A DNA stretch of 10,534 bases from Rickettsia typhi (GTDB lineage Bacteria; Pseudomonadota; Gammaproteobacteria; Burkholderiales; Burkholderiaceae_C). The notes beneath the pieces are model-generated. The model was not told the DNA's origin. It did not search any database and saw only the letters and a program-made list of their open reading frames with translations. The position numbers and the translations under genes were made by a program. Positions 5,310 through 10,534 of this stretch are shown here, piece after piece. Location: assembly GCA_943325485.2 (NCBI GenBank), contig CALPPP020000027.1:1-10534 (forward strand), written 5' to 3'. The first letter of the stretch is position 1; each line of letters starts with the position of its first letter.

Positions 5310-7679
5310 ATGTCAGCCACTACGCCCACTTCTATTGCTCGTTTTCACCATTTCTTAGCGCAAATCACGCGCTTGGTGGATATTGCACCTGCAGAAGCCG
5401 AACTGTTATCTCAAGCACGCCAATGCCTGCAGTCTCTGGTAGCGCACGATGACTGGCTGCCTGCTGAGTTTGCACAACCCCACCCACGGCACTACCAAGA
5501 GTATTTGTTGTATGCAGATCCACAAGACCGCTTTTCGGTGGTGAGTTGTGTAGGTACGCCCCGGGTATCCACGCCTATCCATGACCACACTGTCTGGGGC
5601 TTGGTGGGTATGTTGCGCGGTTCTGAATTTTGTCAACCTTACAGCCGCATGTCTGATGGTCGTTGGGCGCCAGCAGGTTTTCAAATCGATATGTTGCCTG
5701 GCGACGTTGAAGCCATCTCGCCACGCATCGGAGACGTCCACAAAGTGTGGAATGCCTTGGCCGATGAGGTCTGCGTCAGCATCCATGTGTACGGTGGCAA
5801 TATTGGCCTGATTGAACGCAACAGTTACCGAGAAGATGGGACACGCAGCAAATTTGTGTCTGGCTATGCCAATGTCACAGCGGTTGCAGAAGCGCCAACG
5901 CAACCAGCACCTGTCGTCGCAGCCTCTGCATCTTCCGTCGTTCATGCTTTTGCCCCAGCTTCTGCCCCCACTGTGACACCTTCTGTTGCCGTGCCCGCGC
6001 CTGTGACTGAAGCGGCTGTGCTGGTCAGCCCTGAGCCAAGAAATGAAGTTACGCAAGAGGCAATGGCTGCTGAAGTCTCCCATCCTTACGCAGTCAGCAG
6101 CTACGCACAGATAAGAGCAGCTCTCTTGGCCAAGGAAGAAATCGCGCTTGTGGATGTACGCGAAGAAGGCGCTTATGCCCAAAGCCACCCTTTGTTTGCC
6201 ATCAACTTACCCTATGGACGCATTGAAGTGGATGTGTGGCGGCGCATACCGCAACGCGGCACACCTGTGGTGGTTTACGACAATGGCGAAGGCTTGGCAC
6301 TGCAAGCCATGCCTGTACTGCAACGCATGGGTTACAGCCAGTTAAGCGTGATGCAAAACGGCTTGGCAGGCTGGGCAGCCGCAGGCGGTGAGTTGTTTCG
6401 TGACGTGAATGTTCCCAGCAAATCGTTTGGTGAACTGGTCGAAGCACAACGCAAAACTCCCTCTTTTTCAGCCCTTGAGGTCAAGGCCTTGCTCGAAAGA
6501 GGCTCAGACATGGTGTTACTCGACGCTAGCCGGTTTGATGAATACCAATCGATGAGCATTCCAAACGCCATCAGCGTCCCAGGCGGCGAATTGGTCTTAA
6601 GAGCACGCTCACTCGCACCCAGTCCCACCACCCGTATCGTGGTCAACTGCACGGGTCGCACCCGCAGCATCATCGGCGCACAGTCGCTGATCAATTCCGG
6701 TATTCCCAACCCCGTGTGCGCCTTGCGCAATGGAATAACAGCTTGGACGCTTGCGGGTTTGGATGTGGTCAAAGGGGCTGACCAGCGCTATGGCGAAACC
6801 AATGAGAACGATCGCAGCAAAGCCGCAGCCTCCGCTCTGGCCTTGTTGTTCCGCGCAGGTGTTCCCCGCGTCGACCCAGCCACTGTGAAGCAATGGTTGA
6901 CTGAAACCGATCGCAACACCTATGTGTTTGATGTACGCACCCCCGAAGAATATGCCCAAGGTCACTGGTCTGGCGCTGTCAGTGCACCAGGGGGTCAACT
7001 GGTGCAAGAGACCGATCACTTCATTGGTGTGCGAGGTGCACGTGTGGTGGTGTATGACGACGATGGTGTACGCGCCAGCATGACGGCGTCTTGGTTGGCC
7101 CAAATGGGCTGGCAAGTTGCCGTGATGAAAGACATTACCCCACAAGATCTGCAAAGTAAAAACACAGTGCTCGATGAGGATTTGCCTCCCACGCTTGCGC
7201 CCTTGTCTGTGGTTGACCCGCCTACCCTCAAAACTTGGCTGGCCAACCGCAGCAACCTGAGCATGGTCATTGATGTCGGTGACAGCGCTACCTATGTCAA
7301 ACGCCATATTCCAGGCGCGTGGTGGTTATTGCGCTCTCAATTGACACAAGACTTCAACCGTGTGCACAAAGCCAACCGCTATGTTTTGACTTGCGGCGAT
7401 GGACGCATTTCACGGTATGCCGTGGCAGAGTTGCAGCCGCTGCTGCGACCTGGCGTGGAAGTTCTGTGGTTACCGGGCGGCAATGCGGCGTGGCAAGCGG
7501 CTGGCTTCAGTACCCAACAAGGCGAATCTTATTTGGCCAGTCCTCGCATCGATCACTACCGTCGCCCTTATGAAGGCAGCGATAACCTTGGGCTTGCCAT
7601 GCAAGCTTATTTGGATTGGCAACACGGTTTGGTAGAACAACTCCAACGTGACGGCACGCACCAGTTCAAGGTCATTTAA
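5310..7679 (+). CDS. Fusion protein: thiol dioxygenase (cysteine/3-mercaptopropionate dioxygenase-like) plus four rhodanese domains
   Basis: This is a 789-residue cytoplasmic protein with no signal or membrane segment. Residues about 10-188 are a cupin thiol dioxygenase: TPIHDHTVWG gives iron ligands His91 and His93, GDVHKVWN gives His144, and SIHVYG gives the Ser157-His159-Tyr161 triad of this family. It most resembles bacterial 3-mercaptopropionate dioxygenases. An Ala/Pro/Val-rich linker spans about 189-258. Four rhodanese domains follow at about 262-365, 385-490, 520-610 and 636-735, with active-loop residues Asp324 (YDNGEG), Cys447 (NCTGRTRS), Asp583 (YDDDGVRA) and Cys695 (TCGDGRIS). A conserved-looking tail closes the protein. 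The first domain would oxidise a thiol to a sulfinate; the rhodanese pairs would move sulfane sulfur. The start is uncertain: ATG 5310 (MSATTP) is preferred because the 12 residues added by ATG 5274 do not look like the domain; neither has a clear ribosome site. modB starts 6 bp after the stop. Confidence 0.88.
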   Translation: MSATTPTSIARFHHFLAQITRLVDIAPAEAELLSQARQCLQSLVAHDDWLPAEFAQPHPRHYQEYLLYADPQDRFSVVSCVGTPRVSTPIHDHTVWGLVGMLRGSEFCQPYSRMSDGRWAPAGFQIDMLPGDVEAISPRIGDVHKVWNALADEVCVSIHVYGGNIGLIERNSYREDGTRSKFVSGYANVTAVAEAPTQPAPVVAASASSVVHAFAPASAPTVTPSVAVPAPVTEAAVLVSPEPRNEVTQEAMAAEVSHPYAVSSYAQIRAALLAKEEIALVDVREEGAYAQSHPLFAINLPYGRIEVDVWRRIPQRGTPVVVYDNGEGLALQAMPVLQRMGYSQLSVMQNGLAGWAAAGGELFRDVNVPSKSFGELVEAQRKTPSFSALEVKALLERGSDMVLLDASRFDEYQSMSIPNAISVPGGELVLRARSLAPSPTTRIVVNCTGRTRSIIGAQSLINSGIPNPVCALRNGITAWTLAGLDVVKGADQRYGETNENDRSKAAASALALLFRAGVPRVDPATVKQWLTETDRNTYVFDVRTPEEYAQGHWSGAVSAPGGQLVQETDHFIGVRGARVVVYDDDGVRASMTASWLAQMGWQVAVMKDITPQDLQSKNTVLDEDLPPTLAPLSVVDPPTLKTWLANRSNLSMVIDVGDSATYVKRHIPGAWWLLRSQLTQDFNRVHKANRYVLTCGDGRISRYAVAELQPLLRPGVEVLWLPGGNAAWQAAGFSTQQGESYLASPRIDHYRRPYEGSDNLGLAMQAYLDWQHGLVEQLQRDGTHQFKVI

Positions 7680-7685
7680 ACCGCT

Positions 7686-8375
7686 ATGGATACTGCTTGG
7701 GTCGCGCTTGCACTCACCCTGAAAGTGGCGGGTTGGGCCACTGCCATCAATTTGGTACTGGGTGTTGCCGTTGGTTATGCCTTGTCACGTTTGCGCTTCA
7801 GAGGCCGAGATGTGATTGACGCAGTACTGACCTTGCCGATGGTCTTACCTCCCACGGTGCTGGGCTACTACTTGTTGGTTTTGCTGGGTCGCCATGGTGC
7901 CATAGGTCAGTGGCTGCAACAAAATCTTGGCATTCAGTTGATTTTTACTTGGCAAGGTGCTGTCATCGCGGCCAGCGTGGTCGCCTTCCCCCTGGTCTTC
8001 AAAGCCGCAAGAGCATCATTTGAAAATGTTGAGCCCTCCTTAGAACAAGCAGCCCGGGTACTGGGCCTGAGTGAGGCGGCTGTTTTCTTTCGCATCACGC
8101 TGCCCTTGGCTTGGCGAGGTATTTTGTCTGGCACCCTCTTGGCATTTGCACGGGCAACAGGCGAGTTTGGCGCCACACTGATGGTGGCTGGCAGCATCGT
8201 CGGTGAAACGCAAACCCTGTCGATCGCAGTGTATGAAGCGGTGCAAGCTGGGCAAGACCAAACCGCAAATTTTTTGGTGTTGGTGACTTCTGTCAGTTGT
8301 TTGGCACTGCTGTTGAGTGCGGGTTATTTGGCACCAGGTCGCATTGCGGGTCAAGCCCAACGGGGTGAGAGATGA
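7686..8375 (+). CDS. modB: Molybdate-type ABC transporter permease
   Basis: This 229-residue, strongly hydrophobic inner-membrane protein has the size and sequence of ModB: an N-terminal helix at about 7-34, LTLPMVLPPTVLGYYLLVLL (48-67), the EAA loop EQAARVLGLSEAAVFFRITLP (120-140) that contacts the ATPase, then RATGEFGATLMVAGSI (156-171) and a last helix at about 195-214. ModB forms the homodimeric channel through which molybdate (or tungstate) enters the cytoplasm after delivery by the periplasmic ModA. It starts 6 bp after the dioxygenase-rhodanese stop and overlaps modC by 4 bp, so all three are one transcription unit. No modA is adjacent; it may lie elsewhere. Because of the sulfur context, another oxyanion cannot be excluded, but the match to ModB is good. 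Confidence 0.9.
   Translation: MDTAWVALALTLKVAGWATAINLVLGVAVGYALSRLRFRGRDVIDAVLTLPMVLPPTVLGYYLLVLLGRHGAIGQWLQQNLGIQLIFTWQGAVIAASVVAFPLVFKAARASFENVEPSLEQAARVLGLSEAAVFFRITLPLAWRGILSGTLLAFARATGEFGATLMVAGSIVGETQTLSIAVYEAVQAGQDQTANFLVLVTSVSCLALLLSAGYLAPGRIAGQAQRGER
8364..8368 (+). promoter_or_regulatory. Ribosome binding site for modC
   Basis: GGTGA, within GGGGTGAGAG at the end of modB, is the clearest Shine-Dalgarno-like sequence among the gene starts in this window. It ends 3 bp before the ATG at 8372 and 6 bp before the adjacent ATG at 8375. The spacing favours 8375, one codon shorter than the start reported for modC. Confidence 0.5.
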
Positions 8376-9055
8376 TGTGGCAGGTTGAGCTACACAGTCG
8401 CCTCGGGCAAAAAGAATCTGCCTTCGAGCTTTCGATGGCTTTCAAAAGCAATGCCCAGCGCTTGGTGTTGTTTGGTCCCTCGGGTGCAGGCAAGACACAA
8501 ACCTTGATGATGATGGCGGGTTTGCATACCCCCCAACACGGCCGGGTGGTCTTCAAAGACAAGGTCTTGTTCGACAGCCAAAGCCAATTCAATTTGCCAA
8601 GTCGCTTGCGTGCGCTTGGCTATGTGTTTCAAGATTACGCTTTGTTTCCTCATCTGACCGTGCGTCAAAACATTGGCTTTGCACTGCAGCAAGGCTGGCT
8701 TAACCCCTCTGCTTCGCACAAAGACCCGTCGGTCAACCATTGGATAGAGGTGTTCCAACTTGAAGCTGTCGCCAGCCTGTACCCCGAACAGATCTCGGGT
8801 GGGCAACGTCAACGCACAGCTTTAGCCCGTGCCTTGGTATCTCAACCAGAAGCCTTGTTGTTGGATGAACCTTTTGCAGCCATGGACAGACCGTTAAGAC
8901 TGCGCTTGCGAAGTGAATTGTTACAACTGCAAGCAGATTTGTCTTTGCCCATGGTGCTGATCACCCACGATGAGGAAGATATGCAAGCCTTTGCCCAAGA
9001 GGTGATTCAGGTGGACAAAGGGCGGGTGGTTAGCGGCTCCAACCCATCCGACTGA
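8372..9055 (+). CDS. modC: Molybdate-type ABC transporter ATPase, short form
   Basis: This 227-residue ABC ATPase has every catalytic motif: Walker A GPSGAGKT (35-42), Q-loop YVFQDYALFPHLTV with Gln87, signature ISGGQRQR (141-148), Walker B ALLLDEP with Asp165-Glu166, D-loop FAAMD (168-172) and switch His199 (LITHDEED). It powers import through ModB at the cytoplasmic face. Standard ModC is about 350 residues with a C-terminal TOBE/Mop domain that binds molybdate; here the protein ends right after the nucleotide-binding domain (GRVVSGSNPSD). It reads as a compact form, not a clear break, because the DNA that follows is the coding region of the opposite-strand cytochrome b gene. The start overlaps the modB stop (ATGA); the 3' end overlaps the convergent cytochrome gene by 26 bp. 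Family placement as ModC leans on modB next door. Confidence 0.87.
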   Translation: MMWQVELHSRLGQKESAFELSMAFKSNAQRLVLFGPSGAGKTQTLMMMAGLHTPQHGRVVFKDKVLFDSQSQFNLPSRLRALGYVFQDYALFPHLTVRQNIGFALQQGWLNPSASHKDPSVNHWIEVFQLEAVASLYPEQISGGQRQRTALARALVSQPEALLLDEPFAAMDRPLRLRLRSELLQLQADLSLPMVLITHDEEDMQAFAQEVIQVDKGRVVSGSNPSD

Positions 9056-9608
9056 GCAAGCCATCTCGCTTGACCCACTGGTGCCATACGGCAGCCGCTA
9101 TGTGCAAGATGATGATGATCATCATGACAAAAGCTGTGACTTCATGGAGCTCGCTGAAAAGCTCTTTGCCCTCTTGCGAGGCATCCCACAGTTTAGGCAA
9201 AGGTATGCCGAAAAACTTGATGGGGTACTGAGAGAAACTCGAACCCATGAAGCCCGTCACTGGCAACACAACCATGCACAGATACAAAAGCCGATGGACC
9301 CATTTGCTCAACTTGTTTTGAAACTCAGTGTTGCCTATGGGGGCTGCAGGCACCGAATGGGTGACGCGCCAGCCTAAGCGCCACAAAATCAACAAGCCAA
9401 GACAAATGCCAATCGACTTGTGCAGATTGAACCACTCGGCGCGAACGCCTGGAGGGTCTTTGGGAATGTCTTCCATCCACAAGCCCAAACCCAGTTGGTA
9501 AAAAAGCCCCATGGCCAAGACCCAATGCAGCACTACCAGCATGCGGTCGTATTTCAAAGGGAGCGCTATGTCACCGGCAGCATCGGTCGCGGAATGGTCA
9601 GAACTCAT
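9030..9608 (-). CDS. Cytochrome b561-type (cytochrome b/b6 domain) membrane protein
   Basis: This 192-residue inner-membrane protein has four likely helices (about 23-45, 66-84, 103-125 and 157-177). Histidines suited to binding two b hemes are His28 (VVLHWV), His63 (NLHKSIG), His105 (KWVHRLLYL), His155 (ELHEVTAF) and His169 (IILHIAAAVWHQW). Order and spacing fit the bacterial CybB/YceJ cytochrome b561 family, which shuttles electrons between the quinone pool and a periplasmic partner. It starts 34 bp after the stop of the beta-propeller gene on the same strand, so the two probably form an operon. Its natural partner may be that secreted propeller protein or another redox protein further upstream. 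Its last 26 bp overlap the 3' end of modC on the other strand. Confidence 0.9.
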   Translation of the reverse strand: MSSDHSATDAAGDIALPLKYDRMLVVLHWVLAMGLFYQLGLGLWMEDIPKDPPGVRAEWFNLHKSIGICLGLLILWRLGWRVTHSVPAAPIGNTEFQNKLSKWVHRLLYLCMVVLPVTGFMGSSFSQYPIKFFGIPLPKLWDASQEGKELFSELHEVTAFVMMIIIILHIAAAVWHQWVKRDGLLSRMGWSR

Positions 9609-9642
9609 GAAAGCTTTCGGTTAATGGACAAAAACAAGGCGA

Positions 9643-10534
9643 CTAGTTAACTACCACGCCCCACGGCAGTTTACCTGTCGGTATTTCTTTGACCATTTTG
9701 CGACCGGCCACATCCACCACACTGACGGAGCCGCTGCGACCCGAGGCGATATAAAGTTTTTGACCATCAGGTGAAAAACTCATGTTCCAAGGACGTTGAC
9801 CGATGGCGATGTTCTCCACCACTTTGAATGTGGCGGTATCAACCATGGACACATTCGCGTCCCCTCCGTTGGTGGCAAACACATAAGCACCGTCCGGCGA
9901 GACCAATACACCCGCAGTACGCTTGCCCACGGATTGCTTGCCCACCACTTTTCGCTCGACCATGTCAATGGCAACCAGCAAACTTGCGGCCTCTACAGCG
10001 ACATAGGCTTTTTTACCGTCAGGGCTGAATGAAATACCGCGTGGTCGCTCGCCCACTTTGATCGAAGCCACTTGTTTGCGTTTTTCAATGTCCAACACAT
10101 CGACTTGATCGGCTTCTTCCGCGGAAACCAGCATGAACTTGCCATCCGGGCTGAACACACCATGTTCTGGGTTTTTGCCATGAACCGAAATATCGAACTC
10201 CACTTTCAGGCGCTGTGTGTGGATGAAGCTGATGCTGTTGGCGCCCTCGTTGGCCACGCCCAGCCATTCACCATTGGGTGAGCAGTAAACAGCCTCAGGC
10301 GACTCGCCGAGTTGCACACGCTGCTCAATCATCCCTTTCACAGGGTCAATGACCCACAGCTGTGCTTTGGTCTGCTCTGTGACGTAGAGTTTTTTGCTGC
10401 CCTTGCACACGGCGAGGCCGCGCGGTTTGCCACCAGTTTCAATGGTGGAGACCACGGTGTCTGTGGCGATGTCAATGACAGAGATGGTGCCTGCACCCTC
10501 GTTGGTGGCGTAGGCACGGGGTTGGGCAGAGGCA
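9643..10534 (-). CDS. Secreted YVTN-type seven-bladed beta-propeller protein, 5' end cut off
   Basis: The frame is open to the right edge (from base 10533), so the start codon lies beyond the window; the visible part is 296 residues and ends with TAG at 9643. It begins ASAQPRAYATNEGAGTISVI, which looks like the end of a signal peptide followed by the mature N-terminus, suggesting a periplasmic protein. About seven repeats of roughly 41 residues follow, each with a V-x-V-I/V-D strand, a T-x-x-V-V strand, a G-x-x-P-x-G/N turn and an F-S-P-D-G-K-x-x-Y-V strand, as in YncE/40-residue YVTN propellers. The N-terminal RAYA strand probably closes the last blade. No CxxCH heme motif or catalytic signature is visible, so the role may be scaffolding, ligand binding or lactonase-like. 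A GTG at 10455 is internal, not the start. Confidence 0.88.
   Translation of the reverse strand, partial: ASAQPRAYATNEGAGTISVIDIATDTVVSTIETGGKPRGLAVCKGSKKLYVTEQTKAQLWVIDPVKGMIEQRVQLGESPEAVYCSPNGEWLGVANEGANSISFIHTQRLKVEFDISVHGKNPEHGVFSPDGKFMLVSAEEADQVDVLDIEKRKQVASIKVGERPRGISFSPDGKKAYVAVEAASLLVAIDMVERKVVGKQSVGKRTAGVLVSPDGAYVFATNGGDANVSMVDTATFKVVENIAIGQRPWNMSFSPDGQKLYIASGRSGSVSVVDVAGRKMVKEIPTGKLPWGVVVN

Noticed and set aside
5406..6188. 260-residue - strand frame opposite the dioxygenase domain.
   Set aside because: The + strand encodes a clear metal-binding dioxygenase; the opposite frame is Cys/His/Arg-rich without any domain.
9106..9127. Palindromic run of GATGATGATCATCAT type, a possible operator or stem.
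   Set aside because: It lies inside the cytochrome b gene and is explained by consecutive Met/Ile codons of a membrane helix (VMMIIII).
9056..9377. Remains of a ModC C-terminal domain downstream of the modC stop.
   Set aside because: The + strand frames here (including a 98-residue one) show no TOBE/Mop features; the region is accounted for by the opposite-strand cytochrome b gene.

Overview
The window looks like chromosomal DNA from a beta-proteobacterium, probably Burkholderiales/Comamonadaceae. This rests on the style of the Sox, AroE and thiol-dioxygenase proteins, the moderate GC content and the very tight packing; it is recalled family resemblance, not a search. There are ten complete genes and two cut by the window edges, with almost no intergenic DNA. 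I see no RNA genes, CRISPR, insertion sequences or long repeats.

Region 1 (1-4375, + strand) is one tightly coupled operon. It holds the end of a small [2Fe-2S] subunit, a Tat-exported molybdopterin subunit of the xanthine dehydrogenase/isoquinoline oxidoreductase (IorB) family, then soxX, soxY, soxZ and soxA. Junctions are 4-bp, 4-bp, 4-bp and 1-bp overlaps, then an 8-bp gap. The products are a periplasmic molybdenum hydroxylase and the SoxXA/SoxYZ half of the sulfur-oxidising system. No soxB or soxCD lies in the window, and SoxY has a non-canonical C-terminus (AACVDNG instead of the textbook GGCGG ending).

Region 2 (4383-5222, - strand) is a normal shikimate dehydrogenase gene (aroE), convergent with soxA.

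Region 3 (5310-9055, + strand) diverges from aroE. It starts with a large fusion protein: an N-terminal thiol dioxygenase domain resembling 3-mercaptopropionate/cysteine dioxygenases, an Ala/Pro/Val-rich linker, and four rhodanese domains alternating inactive (Asp), active (Cys), inactive (Asp), active (Cys). modB and modC, molybdate-type ABC transporter genes, follow at once, with no modA beside them and a short ModC without the usual C-terminal domain.

Region 4 (9030-10534, - strand) is a two-gene unit: a secreted seven-bladed YVTN beta-propeller protein (its start lies beyond the right edge) and a four-helix cytochrome b561-type membrane protein. The latter overlaps the end of modC by 26 bp.

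Taken together, the window links periplasmic sulfur-compound oxidation (SoxXA, SoxYZ), cytoplasmic thiol/sulfane-sulfur handling (dioxygenase-rhodanese fusion), molybdenum supply (ModBC) and a molybdenum enzyme whose electrons could go to c-type or b-type cytochromes. The most notable points are the coupling of the Mo hydroxylase to soxXYZA, the five-domain fusion and the altered SoxY tail.
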